A DNA stretch of 64,000 bases from Microvirga thermotolerans (lineage in GTDB: Bacteria > Pseudomonadota > Alphaproteobacteria > Rhizobiales > Beijerinckiaceae): assembly GCF_009363855.1 (NCBI RefSeq), contig NZ_CP045423.1, positions 2,572,001 through 2,636,000 on the forward strand. The letters run 5' to 3'. Of this stretch, positions 26,073 to 35,004 are shown piece after piece (the stretch's first letter is position 1; each line of letters begins with the position of its first letter). The position numbers and the translations under genes are program-made. The notes under the pieces were generated by a model. It was not told where the DNA came from and did no database searches. It was given only the letters and a program-made list of their open reading frames with translations.

Positions 26073-26663
26073 ATGGCCCGCAATCCCCTGACCCCCTCCC
26101 GCTCCGGTTTTGGTCTGCTAGGAGGAAACGACCCCTTCCTCTCCCTCCATCGCGAGATGAACCGCCTCTTCGATGACGTGCTGCGCGGCACCGGCCTGCC
26201 TGCGACCGGCAGCCAAGGCCAGGGCGGCGTCGGCAACTTCGTCAACGCCAGCATGAACGTGTCGGAGACGGAGAAGGAGATCCGCATCACGGCGGAGCTG
26301 CCCGGCGTCACCGAACAGGACATCGACGTGAGCCTGGATGACGACGTGCTCACGATCCGGGGCGAGAAGAAGTTCGAACGTTCGGACGAGAAGGAGAACT
26401 TCCATTTCGTCGAGCGCTCCTACGGCACCTTCCAACGCTCCGTGCGGTTGCCCTTCCCGGTCGACCCGGAGCAGGTGCGGGCGCACTTCGAGAATGGGGT
26501 GCTCACCGTGACCCTGCCGAAGACAGCCCAGCAGGAGCGTTCCCGCCGCATCCAGGTGCAGGGCCGCAACGCAGGTAGCCAAGGCTCTCCGGGTGGACAC
26601 GGTGGCACAGGAGGCGGTCAGGGCGGTGCGCCGGACAACACCCCCGGCGGCGCCAGCACCTGA
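26073..26663 (+). CDS. Hsp20 small heat-shock protein
   Basis: 196 residues. The alpha-crystallin domain runs from about 55 to 150, with VNASMNVSETEKEIRITAEL shortened as MNVSETEKEI, then ELPGVTEQDIDVSLDDDVLT and the ENGVLTVTLPK end. The C-terminus is an unusually long Gly-rich tail without a clear IxI anchor. The ATG follows AAGGAGGAAACGCC, which fixes the start. It holds unfolding clients for refolding, here probably together with the ClpG-like disaggregase. Confidence 0.92.
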   Translation: MARNPLTPSRSGFGLLGGNDPFLSLHREMNRLFDDVLRGTGLPATGSQGQGGVGNFVNASMNVSETEKEIRITAELPGVTEQDIDVSLDDDVLTIRGEKKFERSDEKENFHFVERSYGTFQRSVRLPFPVDPEQVRAHFENGVLTVTLPKTAQQERSRRIQVQGRNAGSQGSPGGHGGTGGGQGGAPDNTPGGAST

Positions 26664-26677
26664 GGCGCTGATCCCGC

Positions 26678-27256
26678 ATGAGGCAACCATCCGACGACGG
26701 GGATCACCCCGGAACCGAAGGGATCGATCCCCGCTCGACGATGGGCGCCGGCCGGGCTGCGGCGGCCGTGGACCACGCCCTGCGCGAGACCCGTGAGGCG
26801 TGGCCCGGCCTGAGCACCTACGAGCGCTTCGAGCAGGTCGTCTCGCTGGTGCTCACCGGCCTGATCAGCCTGGTGATCGCGGCGGCCTTGGTGAACCTGA
26901 CCTTGCGCATCATCATGCTGGTGCTGTTCGGGCTCCTCGACCCAGCCGAGACCGGGGTGTTCCAGGCGATCTTCGGCATGATCTTCACGGTGCTGAACGC
27001 CCTGGAGTTCAACCATTCGATCATTGGCGTCCTGCACCGCAAAGAAAGCATCGTGCAGGTGCGCACCGTGGTGCTGATCGCGCTGCTGGCGCTTGTGCGC
27101 AAGTTCATCATCCTCGACGCCACCAAAACCGAGCCGCTCACTATCATCGGCCTGGCCGCAGCCATCCTGGCGCTCGGCGCGGTTCACTGGCTCGTGCGCG
27201 ACCAGGACCGGAAGGATGCGGCCGAGCGGGAGCATGGAAGCGCAGCGGCGGAGTAG
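26678..27256 (+). CDS. psiE: PsiE family membrane protein
   Basis: 192 residues with four membrane segments between about 60 and 170. YERFEQVVSLVLTGLISLVI and NALEFNHSIIGVLHRK with RTVVLIALLALVRKFIILD are the PsiE (phosphate-starvation-inducible) hallmarks. It starts 14 bases after hsp20 on the same strand. PsiE is a standard cargo gene of the transmissible heat-resistance locus. Its biochemical function is unknown. Confidence 0.85.
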   Translation: MRQPSDDGDHPGTEGIDPRSTMGAGRAAAAVDHALRETREAWPGLSTYERFEQVVSLVLTGLISLVIAAALVNLTLRIIMLVLFGLLDPAETGVFQAIFGMIFTVLNALEFNHSIIGVLHRKESIVQVRTVVLIALLALVRKFIILDATKTEPLTIIGLAAAILALGAVHWLVRDQDRKDAAEREHGSAAAE

Positions 27257-27314
27257 CCGCATTGTCCTCCCGAGGTTGCGCACTGACACACGCCCACAGC
27301 AGTAAGGCGTCAGG

Positions 27315-27836
27315 TCACCACCCCAAATACTCTGAGAGCCCTGCCCCTGGTGCGAGAAGCGCAAACGCCCAGACAAAGGCGGAGGCGAGGTTCACCATCA
27401 TGAACAGCGGCAGCTGCATTCCGAAGACGCCCGCCACCAAGGGAACCACCGCCCGTGCAGGCCCGAAGAAGCGGCCGATGAACACGCCCCAGAGGCCATG
27501 GCGGCAGAAAAAGCGCTCGCCCCTGTCGACGAGCTGCGGATGGGACGACAGCGGCCACATCCTATAGATGGACGTCTTAAAACGCCGGCCCAGTGCGTAG
27601 GACACCACGTCGCCGGTGGTTGCCCCGATGGCCGCGCCGAGCCAGAGCGGCCAGAACTCCAGGTCGGCCACCCCGATGAAGGCGCTGATGGCGATCAGGA
27701 TCACGGTGGCGGGCACGAAGAGCGATAAGAAGGCCACCGACTCGCCGAACGCCAGCGCGGCGACGATGAACGGCGCCCAGGATTGGTTCTGCCGCACGAA
27801 CGCGACGATAGTGGTCTGGATCGCCTCGAAGTCCAT
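27315..27836 (-). CDS. DedA/VTT family membrane protein
   Basis: 173 residues from the ATG at 27836. The VTT-domain pattern is present: FGESVAFLSLFVPATVIL, then GAAIGATTGDVVSYALGR and RFFGPARAVVPLVAGVFGM with conserved arginines. DedA proteins are inner-membrane flippase-like proteins needed for membrane homeostasis and resistance to stress. It is a little shorter than most DedA proteins (about 200). It is convergent with psiE. An upstream frame to 28295 is not supported. Confidence 0.85.
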   Translation of the reverse strand: MDFEAIQTTIVAFVRQNQSWAPFIVAALAFGESVAFLSLFVPATVILIAISAFIGVADLEFWPLWLGAAIGATTGDVVSYALGRRFKTSIYRMWPLSSHPQLVDRGERFFCRHGLWGVFIGRFFGPARAVVPLVAGVFGMQLPLFMMVNLASAFVWAFALLAPGAGLSEYLGW

Positions 27837-27997
27837 GGAGTGCGGGATCCTTCGGTGCTGAGCTGCGCAACAGCAAAGGAGGATATTGCATGGCCAAACT
27901 CCTCCCCGCTCCGCCTCACCTATGATCCATCCGTAACGCCCGGCAGGTGTTTCCGATGCATCCGCTCGAATTGGGGCGGATAGTGCCCGCCCCACTT

Positions 27998-29176
27998 CTA
28001 TGCCTTCGCGGCTCCGACGGTATCGGCCATCGTGGCGCCGCGGGCGCCCATCGGGCGGGGCGGCCCCTCGGTGGTGTCCTGCGCCGTCTGGTGCTCCATC
28101 TCGGCGTTGATCTCGGCGCCCAGCAGCACGATGATGCTCGACAGCCAAATCCAGGTCATGAAGCCGATCACCGCGCCCAGGGAGCCGTAGGTCTCGTTGT
28201 AGCTGCCGAAATTCGAGACGTACCACGAGAACAGCATCGAGCCGACCAGCCACAGCACGGCGGCCACGATGCCGCCGGGCGTCACCCATTTCCATTCCGC
28301 CTGGTCACGGCTCGGGCCGTAGCGGTAGAGCACCGCCAGCCCTGCAACCACCACGGCCAGGAGGACGGGCCAGCGGGCCAGGGAGAGCAGCCATTCGGTC
28401 CCGCTGCCCAGCCCGACGAAGTCCAGCACAATCGGCAGGACCACGATGCCGGCGAGCGCAATAAGCACGAACGCGATGGCTGCGAGCGTGAAGGTGAGAG
28501 ACTGGAGATTGAGCTGGATGAAGCTGCGCTTCTCCTCCTCGTCATAGACGATGTTGAGCGCATCAAACACGGCCTTCATGCCGGCATTGGCGCTCCACAG
28601 CGAGATCGCCAGACCGATGATGAAGCTGAGCCCCAGCGTGCCGCCGCCCTGCGAAGCGATCCGCTTCACCTGCTCTCCGACAATCTCCACCGCGCCGCCC
28701 GGCAGCACGCCCGAGAGCGCGTTGAGATGGTCCTGGATCGTGGCCGGATCGGCGAAGAGGCCGTAAATGGACACCAGCGCGGCGATGGCGGGAAAGATGG
28801 CCAGGAGGGCATAGTAGGTCACGCCCGCGGCGACCGACATCAGCCGGTCGTCGCTGAACTCCTCGTAGGTCCGCCACAGGATGTCCTTCCAGCCAAGCGT
28901 CGGGATCTCGGTAGGCGTGTCGGCCTCGCGCCCGCGCCCCTGCTCGCGCGCCGCCTGGGGTGGCGTATGCGCCTTCCTGCCGAACCCGGCAGTCTGGCCA
29001 GCTGACGTGTCCTCGCGCTGCCCAGGGGCTGGCGCCATCGAGGTCCGGGGCCGCCGTGAGCCACCAACCACAAGCCGGAGCAGCGCCCACCCCAGGACGG
29101 CGGCTCCGAGCGTCGACAGCAGCGACGTGTCTTGCTCCTTGCTGGGTTGCGGCGGCGCTGGGTTCGTCGTCGGCAT
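27998..29176 (-). CDS. YihY/BrkB family membrane protein
   Basis: 392 residues. A hydrophilic Pro/Arg/Gly-rich N-terminus (about 1-95, with one membrane segment near 22-38) precedes the YihY core with six membrane helices: ISVAAGVTYYALLAIFP-type stretch, LSLWSANAGMKAVFDALN, and FGSYNETYGSLGAVIGFMTW, all family hallmarks. Function is unknown; once misnamed RNase BN. The tail is acidic and Gln-rich. It is transcribed in the same direction as dedA with about 160 bases between. Confidence 0.87.
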   Translation of the reverse strand: MPTTNPAPPQPSKEQDTSLLSTLGAAVLGWALLRLVVGGSRRPRTSMAPAPGQREDTSAGQTAGFGRKAHTPPQAAREQGRGREADTPTEIPTLGWKDILWRTYEEFSDDRLMSVAAGVTYYALLAIFPAIAALVSIYGLFADPATIQDHLNALSGVLPGGAVEIVGEQVKRIASQGGGTLGLSFIIGLAISLWSANAGMKAVFDALNIVYDEEEKRSFIQLNLQSLTFTLAAIAFVLIALAGIVVLPIVLDFVGLGSGTEWLLSLARWPVLLAVVVAGLAVLYRYGPSRDQAEWKWVTPGGIVAAVLWLVGSMLFSWYVSNFGSYNETYGSLGAVIGFMTWIWLSSIIVLLGAEINAEMEHQTAQDTTEGPPRPMGARGATMADTVGAAKA

Positions 29177-29578
29177 GGCGAAGGGAATCCATCGGCTGAT
29201 CGGCCAATGCTAGAGCTTGGCCGCTGATCCAACATCGAGCCAGGACCAGCGGTTCCATGACGGGACGATCACGGCGGGAGCGTGGACAGGTCTGGGCACT
29301 TGAAGACGGTGCCGGGCTTGAGAGGCCGGGGCAGGCAAGGGGCGCCAACCTGACCTGCCATCTGCACAAGGTCCCCTTGGCTCGGCGGGTGAGATCGGGA
29401 CAGGCCGGCTGGCGAGAGGCGACACCCGAGACGTCGTCATCCGGGTGCGGGATGAGCACGATTGCCGGATCTGCACCGTGACCGCCTCGATGATGATCAA
29501 CTGGCACGGCTCGTCATAGGGTACCCGACGACACGGAGATGAACCCAAGCAGGCTCGCTCCGGCCGCTCAGCGCACTG
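29177..29578. other. Intergenic, no gene seen
   Basis: About 400 bases between the YihY gene and the decayed receiver. Short frames only. No repeat, RNA gene or terminator was recognised. Confidence 0.4.
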
Positions 29579-29915
29579 CCGCCTTGGACAGCTTCGACAA
29601 GCTGTCGGCCAGTTCGGCCTACCGGAAGGGCTTGGTCAGCCGCGGCAGGTCAGGGGCGATGCCCTCGTCCTCGGCATATCCGGAGACGATCAGGACCGGC
29701 GTTCCGGGCCGCCCTCCTTCAGAACCCGCGCGAGGTCCGTGCCTGTCATGCCTGGCATCAGATGGTCCGTGATGACCACGTCAGGCACGAGCCCACCCTC
29801 GACAAGCGTCCAGGCCTGCTCGGGGAGCGGGCCTCGACCACCGCGTAGCCGAGGTCGGAGAGCATGTCGGCTGTGCTTGCCTGACGATCTCCCCGTCGTC
29901 GACGAGCAATCGCAT
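29579..29915 (-). pseudogene. Decayed response regulator receiver
   Basis: Read from an ATG at 29915, the strand gives MRLLVDDGEIV, then pieces of a receiver domain spread over three frames: MLSDLGYAVVEA, then VVITDHLMPGMTGTDLARVL with the phospho-acceptor, then VLIVSGYAEDEGIAPDLP, and LTKPFR followed by an in-frame TAG where a Gln codon is expected. At least three frameshifts and one stop show it is dead. It is divergent from the truncated kinase gene that starts a few bases away. Confidence 0.75.
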
Positions 29916-29917
29916 GG

Positions 29918-30385
29918 TTGGGAGTAACGCCGAAATTGAGCGGGGACTACTGGCAGACCGCTTCGCTGGAGGCCATCCTCAAGGCCCAGCTCAAGGCACA
30001 CTTACGCGGCAAGCATCCCCGGGTCAGCTTGACGGGACCGCGAGTCGACCTCTCGGCTGACTTGGCCATCCCCTTCAGCATGGCGCTGCACGAGTTGTCA
30101 GTGAATGCGGTGCTCCACGGGGCCCTATCCGTTCGGACGGGAGGTGTGTCAGTGGCGTGGGACGTGTTTGCCGCACCTCACGGCCGCAAGCTTCGCCTGA
30201 CTTGGCGCGAGCACGATGGCCCGTTGGTTCGGCCCCCGGCGCATCGGGGCTTCGGCTTGGTTTTGCTGCAAGAGGTCTTGCCGAAGCAATGCTCGGCAGG
30301 AGTTGAGATCGCCTTTGAGCCTGAGGGGCTTCAGGCCGCATTCGAGATGCCTCTCATAGAACGCCGCCAGGTGTCGTTCTACTGA
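29918..30385 (+). pseudogene. C-terminal fragment of an HWE-type histidine kinase
   Basis: About 155 residues corresponding only to the ATPase half of an HWE/HisKA_2 kinase: ALHELSVNAVLHGALS is the N-box, and LRLTWREHDGPLV with HRGFGLVLL are the G-box region. No sensor or histidine-bearing DHp segment is present, and no good start exists (TTG at 29918). It should be a remnant of a kinase whose 5' end was lost; the decayed receiver lies next to it. The intact kinase at 31455 is a close relative. Confidence 0.7.
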
Positions 30386-30605
30386 ACGATGGCCTCAACG
30401 AGCCGGATCTGGCCCGGCGAGCGCTTCAGCCCGTACATGGTTTTACATCTGCCTCAGCGGTCATTAATCTGATGCGATTTCCGACTGGCTAAGTCGAGTA
30501 CTCGACGGACAAGCGTGACGTTTTCTGACACAGTGCCACGCTGCACCCTGTGGGTCCGAGGAAGGGCAGCGCCGAGACTGCCCCGGCCACGGGATGGGGA
30601 CCCTG

Positions 30606-31388
30606 ATGAAACAACCTTTGACCCGCCCCACGGAGAGCAACGCATCCGTCGGGCACCATCTGGTCAGCAACCGCCTCCTGGCCTCGCTGCAGCCCAGGGA
30701 CCGGGCGCTGCTCGACCCGTATCTCGAAGCCGTGACCCTGTACCAGGGTGAAGTGCTGTTCGAGCCGGGCGACGACGTCACGCGCACCTACTTTCCCTGC
30801 GCCAGCACGATGGCATCCTTTGTCGTGGTGATGCAGAGCGGGCGGGCTGCCGAGGCCGCAACCGTCGGGCGCGAGGGGGCCCTCGGCGGCATCGTGTCTT
30901 CAGGCTACAAGCCGGCCTTCACCCGAGCCGAAGTCCAGATCCCAGGCCCGGCTCTTCGGATCGAGACCTCCCGGCTGGAGGACGCCAAGGAACGCTCGGC
31001 CACCCTGCGCGACCTGTTCAGCCGGTACGCCGACGCTCTCCTGGCCCAGATCATCCAGTCGGTGGCATGCAATGCGCTGCATTCGCTCGAGGCACGCTGC
31101 TGCCGATGGCTGCTCACGACCCAGGACCGGGTCAATAGCGCCGAAATCCCGCTGACGCAGGAGGCCCTGGCCGAAATGCTTGGGGTCCAGCGCACCACGG
31201 TCACGTCGGTGGCGCGGGCCCTGCGGGCGCGCGGCCTGATCCGGTATGCGCGGGGCCAGATCGTCATCCTGGACCGGGCCCGCCTGGAAGGCGCGGCCTG
31301 TGAATGCCACTCCGCGGTCAAGCAGCACTTCGACCGCGTTCTGCCCGAGGTCAAACCGCAAAGCATCCTCATCGCGCCCGACGGCTGA
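30606..31388 (+). CDS. Crp/Fnr family transcriptional regulator
   Basis: 260 residues. A cyclic-nucleotide-like beta-roll covers about 20-150 (VTLYQGEVLFEPGDDVTRTYFP), a dimerisation helix about 125-160, and a winged helix with LTQEALAEMLGVQRTTVTSV near 185-205. The Fnr iron-sulfur cysteine set is absent, so the signal is not Fnr-like. The C-terminal CECH motif is shared with the regulator at 33089. Start at 30606 is preferred because GGGGACC sits 6 bases before; 30594 is possible. It lies just upstream of the HWE kinase on the same strand. Confidence 0.87.
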   Translation: MKQPLTRPTESNASVGHHLVSNRLLASLQPRDRALLDPYLEAVTLYQGEVLFEPGDDVTRTYFPCASTMASFVVVMQSGRAAEAATVGREGALGGIVSSGYKPAFTRAEVQIPGPALRIETSRLEDAKERSATLRDLFSRYADALLAQIIQSVACNALHSLEARCCRWLLTTQDRVNSAEIPLTQEALAEMLGVQRTTVTSVARALRARGLIRYARGQIVILDRARLEGAACECHSAVKQHFDRVLPEVKPQSILIAPDG

Positions 31389-31454
31389 TGCGGGGCTGCC
31401 ATCGCCCTTAGATCCACCAACTTCTGAGACCCCGCTCCAGGTGCCCCAAGCACG

Positions 31455-32948
31455 ATGAACCATAACCTATCCGCTGCGAGACCTCTCCGCTCTAGAAGCG
31501 ACGATGCGCTTCCCGAAGGGAATCTGCTTGTTTTGGCCGCGGACGCAGCAGAGGTGGGCTTGTGGTGGTTCGATCCCGTCGCCGACGCTCTCGACGGCAA
31601 CACAGCGTTCCGGGAAATCCTGCTTGGCCAATCCGGCCGCTACGACCATCCTTGGCCCTTGGCGGGGGGTACCCTCCTAGCCCACGTACATCCGGAGGAT
31701 CGGGAGCGGGTTCGCAACCGGGTGCGCGCCCTCCTCAGCGATGGCACGGGAGCACGTTTCAAAGAGAGCTTTCGGTTGCTGCGTTCCAAGTCCGATGGCG
31801 TGGTCCGGGTGATCGCTGCCGGGAAAGTGATTTTGCCTGAAGCGAGCGATCATCGGGATCGGACGCACCAGCCTTGCCTTGCAGGGACGATCCGGGCTCA
31901 CTCACGGGAGGATCAGTCCCCGGCCGGGATGGTGACGGACAGGGCGCGCCTTGAGGCGATCCTCAACACCATGCCGCAGATGGTCTGGTCGGCGCGGCCG
32001 GACGGATACCATGATTATTACAACGACCGCTGGTATGAGTTCACCGGCGTCCCCTACGGCTCGACTGACGGCGAGGCGTGGAACGGCATGTTCCACCCTG
32101 ACGACCAAGCCCGCGCCTGGGAGAGGTGGCGGCAATCGCTCGCAACCGGCGAGCCGTATGAAATCGAGTACCGGCTGCGTCGGCATGACGGCGAGTACCG
32201 TTGGACCCTCGGCCGCGCGCTGCCGATCCGGAATCCGGACGGCACCATCGAGCGCTGGTTCGGGACCTGCACGGATATCCACGACCTCAAGACGTCGGAG
32301 GAGCAGCGGGAGCTGATCAGCCGCGAGCTGTCGCACCGGATCAAGAACATCTTCGCTGTGGTTACCAGCCTTGTGGCCCTCGCGTCCCGGAAGGACGAAG
32401 CCGTCAGGCCCTTTGCGACCGCCCTGGTGCAGCGCCTGAACAGCCTCGCGCATGCGCACGCGTACATCCAGCCGCACAGCCCGTTGAACGAAGCCGACCC
32501 AGCGAGCCGGACGGTCCTGGGTCTCCTGCGTATTCTCGCCCATCCCTACATGCACGAGCAGGATGGCCAAAGCTCGTCGGACAGTTCATCGGATGATGCC
32601 AGGCTGGCGATTGCAGGCGACGACGCTCCGGTCGGTGCCGGGGCGGGCACCGCACTGGCGCTCATCATCCACGAGCTTGCAACCAACGCCGTCAAGTACG
32701 GCAGCCTCTCGCGTCCGGAAGGATACGTCGCCATCAGAGGCGAACTCCTGCCAGACGATCAATTCCGGCTGACTTGGCAGGAACGTGGCGGTCCAACGGT
32801 TCAGGGACCGCCAGCCCACCGGGGCTTTGGGACCGTGCTCGCCCATCGCGGTGCGACCGGGCGGCTTGGTGCCCGCATCGAACAGGACTGGGACGAAGCG
32901 GGATTGACTGTACGTCTGACCATGCCGGTCGAGAACCTCACGCGGTAG
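31455..32948 (+). CDS. PAS-domain HWE family sensor histidine kinase
   Basis: 497 residues. A first PAS-like domain (about 20-130) is followed by a second with PAC (about 160-285, containing GYHDYYNDRWYEFTGV). Phospho-acceptor His294 lies in ELSHRIKNIFAVV, the HisKA_2/HWE box. The ATPase part has IIHELATNAVKYGSLS and LTWQERGGPTV, with the WxE signature that names HWE kinases, then HRGFGT. No membrane segment, so a cytosolic sensor; HWE kinases often feed the general stress response. It starts 66 bases after the Crp/Fnr gene. A partner receiver may be the one at 38092, which is inference. Confidence 0.9.
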   Translation: MNHNLSAARPLRSRSDDALPEGNLLVLAADAAEVGLWWFDPVADALDGNTAFREILLGQSGRYDHPWPLAGGTLLAHVHPEDRERVRNRVRALLSDGTGARFKESFRLLRSKSDGVVRVIAAGKVILPEASDHRDRTHQPCLAGTIRAHSREDQSPAGMVTDRARLEAILNTMPQMVWSARPDGYHDYYNDRWYEFTGVPYGSTDGEAWNGMFHPDDQARAWERWRQSLATGEPYEIEYRLRRHDGEYRWTLGRALPIRNPDGTIERWFGTCTDIHDLKTSEEQRELISRELSHRIKNIFAVVTSLVALASRKDEAVRPFATALVQRLNSLAHAHAYIQPHSPLNEADPASRTVLGLLRILAHPYMHEQDGQSSSDSSSDDARLAIAGDDAPVGAGAGTALALIIHELATNAVKYGSLSRPEGYVAIRGELLPDDQFRLTWQERGGPTVQGPPAHRGFGTVLAHRGATGRLGARIEQDWDEAGLTVRLTMPVENLTR

Positions 32949-32977
32949 CGGAGGGCCAACATGGGCTATCCTCTAAA

Positions 32978-33090
32978 GCATCGGACCCAAAAGTGGACTT
33001 GTGCTTTTGGGGTCCATCCGATGCCGCCTCTTTAAGAAGAGAGCATCGTTCTTCGCGGAAAACCGGATCCACGTTTCCGCACGATGTTCT
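32978..33090. repeat. Pair of REP-like palindromes
   Basis: Two imperfect palindromes lie side by side: 32978-33024, with GCATCGGACCCAAAAG at one end and CTTTTGGGGTCC-ATCCGATGC at the other, and 33041-33090, with AGCATCGT and ACGATGTT ends. Similar palindromes are dispersed in intergenic DNA of many Hyphomicrobiales. They fill the space between the convergent kinase and Crp/Fnr genes and may also help end transcription. Confidence 0.7.
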
Positions 33091-33829
33091 AGCCCGCAGC
33101 CGGCAAGATGGTGCGGTAGGCCTCGCGCACGACTCCGTAGCATTCACAGGAGCTCGCCTCGAGGCTGGCTCGGTTGAGCACCCTGATGCATCCTGGCTCC
33201 AGCCGGACGATGCCGCGTGCCTGCAGGGATCTGGTCACCGCGCTCAAGGATTGCCGGCGCACGCCCAGCATGAAAGCGAGGCGAGCCTGGGACATCTGGA
33301 CCGCATCGTTCTGGTCGACGCGGTCATGCGCGTGGAGCAGACAGCGGGCGCAACGGGCCTCGAGCGTATGGAGATCGTTACACGCGGCCGCTTGGATGGA
33401 CTGCGTGAGGAGCACTTTGCTGAACCGCAGCAGCAGGTCGCTGAGCGGCGGATACTCGCGGCTGATCGCCAGGAGGCTGTCGATCGACAGGCGGGTTGCG
33501 GTCCCTGGCTCCTTAACGACGGCGCGGCAGAGCGCCCGGTCGTCGCTGCCCAGGACAGCCCAGAAGCCAAGGTAGCCCTCCGGGCCGACGGCCGCGGTTT
33601 CGACGCCGCGACCGTCCCGCATCGGCGAGATGAGGGCGATGACGCCGCTGTGCGGGAACAAGGCTTCTCGCACAGGCTCGCCCACCTCTTGCAGGATCCG
33701 GCCACGAGCCAACGGGACGATGCCTGCCCGCTCCATCAGAGCGGACAAGACGTCTTGGGGGAGAGCGGCAAGGATGCGGCTCCTGCCGTGCTCCGTGATG
33801 TCGGACCGGGTATGCCCCTGGATGTTCAC
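33089..33829 (-). CDS. Crp/Fnr family transcriptional regulator
   Basis: 246 residues with the same architecture as the regulator at 30606: beta-roll (IVPLARGRILQEVGEPVREALFP), long helix, and a winged helix with MSQARLAFMLGVRRQSLSAV near 185-205. It shares the SSCECYGVVREAYRTILP tail pattern (CEC motif). Fnr cysteines are absent. It is convergent with the HWE kinase gene, across the REP-like pair. Together with two other Crp/Fnr genes in this segment it suggests a stress-signalling cassette. Confidence 0.87.
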   Translation of the reverse strand: MNIQGHTRSDITEHGRSRILAALPQDVLSALMERAGIVPLARGRILQEVGEPVREALFPHSGVIALISPMRDGRGVETAAVGPEGYLGFWAVLGSDDRALCRAVVKEPGTATRLSIDSLLAISREYPPLSDLLLRFSKVLLTQSIQAAACNDLHTLEARCARCLLHAHDRVDQNDAVQMSQARLAFMLGVRRQSLSAVTRSLQARGIVRLEPGCIRVLNRASLEASSCECYGVVREAYRTILPAAG

Positions 33830-33959
33830 AGCAGCCCTTGAAGGTCAGCTTCAGTTGGGCGAGTAACGCGTCAGGCCGAGGCTGGTTCGGACCAATATGT
33901 CACAGCAGAGTTGCGCGACCTGACCAAACGAGGCCGTCCCCGCCTCTCCGGGCCGGTCG

Positions 33960-34174
33960 TGTGCGGAAGTTTCCTGAAGCTTCACGTAACCAGTGATGGG
34001 CCGAGAGGCACAGGCCGTGATGCCAATCAGGTTGTGCGGCAAAGAGGCAAATCATTTGAGCACCTGCCCTCGCTCGATCTGACGTCGGATCAGCACCTCG
34101 CCGGTGGCGCTGATGCCGTGCACCTGGAAGATGGACTTGACGATATCCAGACCAATGGTGGTGACCGTGCCCAT
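33960..34174 (-). mobile_element. Remnant of an IS110-family transposase
   Basis: From an ATG at 34174 the strand reads GLDIVKSIFQVHGI and GEVLIRRQIERGQVL, the N-terminus of an IS110-type DEDD transposase, before a TGA at 34052. Beyond it, other frames continue the family pattern (PHNLIGITACA and SAHHWLREASG), so there are frameshifts. The rest of the transposase and the ends are missing. It is a dead remnant. Confidence 0.7.
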
Positions 34175-34458
34175 GGGCTGCTCCTGTGTCGCTGGCTACT
34201 CACAGCAGCCATGCTACCTCACCGCTGGGCGGGAGCCGTCCACAGCATCAAGACCTGACCTTCCTGCGCAAGATACGGGAAAGGCAGAAGCTGCTCGCGC
34301 GGCACGCAAATTCGCGCACAAGTACGACATCCATGATGAGGGACAGTATGTGGCTCAGCCCTGTGACGAATTCCCTTCGCTTTAGCGCATGCACAGGACG
34401 ACCTTCCGCTCACTCACAGAGAAGTTTTGCCTGAATAAAAACTAGATATCCAAGGCAC

Positions 34459-34487
34459 TTGTTATTATTAGCGTTTAGACCTATATA
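34459..34487 (+). promoter_or_regulatory. Sigma70-type promoter of the cold-shock gene
   Basis: TTGTTA (34459-34464), a 17-base spacer, and TATATA (34482-34487) in an AT-rich stretch unlike the surrounding DNA. It would give a transcript with a leader of about 150 bases before the csp start, as is usual for cspA-type genes. Confidence 0.55.
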
Positions 34488-34593
34488 GTTCTTATCGGAT
34501 TTTGGCCGGACAATCGGGTCGTTTCGCTTTTGGTATTTCCAGGCGCACGTTCGGACTTTCTTACCATTACATCGACGAACCGAGTTGAGGCCG

Positions 34594-34627
34594 TGCAGAT
34601 GCACGTCTTCGCTCACGTGCATCTGCA
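34594..34627 (+). promoter_or_regulatory. Perfect 12-bp hairpin in the csp leader
   Basis: Arms 34594-34605 (TGCAGATGCACG) and 34616-34627 are perfectly complementary around a 10-base loop. The hairpin ends 22 bases before the csp ATG, just ahead of the AAAGG ribosome-binding site. It could stabilise the leader or act in temperature control, as in other cold-shock mRNAs. Confidence 0.65.
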
Positions 34628-34649
34628 TCAATCGCGAAAGGTTACCCCA

Positions 34650-34859
34650 ATGGTTATGGGCACTGTAAAATTCTACAATGACATGAAGGGCTTCGGCTTC
34701 ATCCAGCCGAATGATGGCAGCAAGGACGTGTTCGTCCATGCCACCGCTCTTGAGCGCGCCGGCATGCGCGGCCTCGTCGAAGGCCAAAAGGTTGCCTTCG
34801 ACACGGCGGAAGACCGCCGCTCCGGCAAGATCGCCGTCAACAACATCGAGATGGCCTAA
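34650..34859 (+). CDS. Cold-shock protein (CspA family)
   Basis: 69 residues forming one cold-shock domain. RNP1-like KGFGFIQP and RNP2-like DVFVHATAL are present, followed by VEGQKVAFDTAEDRRSGK. It binds single-stranded RNA or DNA and melts RNA structure. The ATG at 34650 follows GAAAGG; the second ATG at 34656 is an alternative. It has its own promoter, structured leader and a strong terminator, so it is a single-gene unit. Confidence 0.92.
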   Translation: MVMGTVKFYNDMKGFGFIQPNDGSKDVFVHATALERAGMRGLVEGQKVAFDTAEDRRSGKIAVNNIEMA

Positions 34860-34908
34860 TCTCTGATGATGGGCACAGGATACAAACCTGCGCCGCTAAG
34901 CCTTGAAG

Positions 34909-34935
34909 CCGCTCCCATCTGGGAGCGGCTTTTTC
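34909..34935 (+). terminator. Intrinsic terminator after csp
   Basis: GCCGCTCCCA and TGGGAGCGGC form a perfect 10-base stem with a 2-base TC centre, followed directly by TTTTT. It lies 50 bases after the csp stop. Confidence 0.93.
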
Positions 34936-35004
34936 GTTCGTACCGGCTATCAGCCAGCAGCGGTTACCCCCTGCCCCACAACAGCTACGCTTCAGGAGGG
35001 ATGA

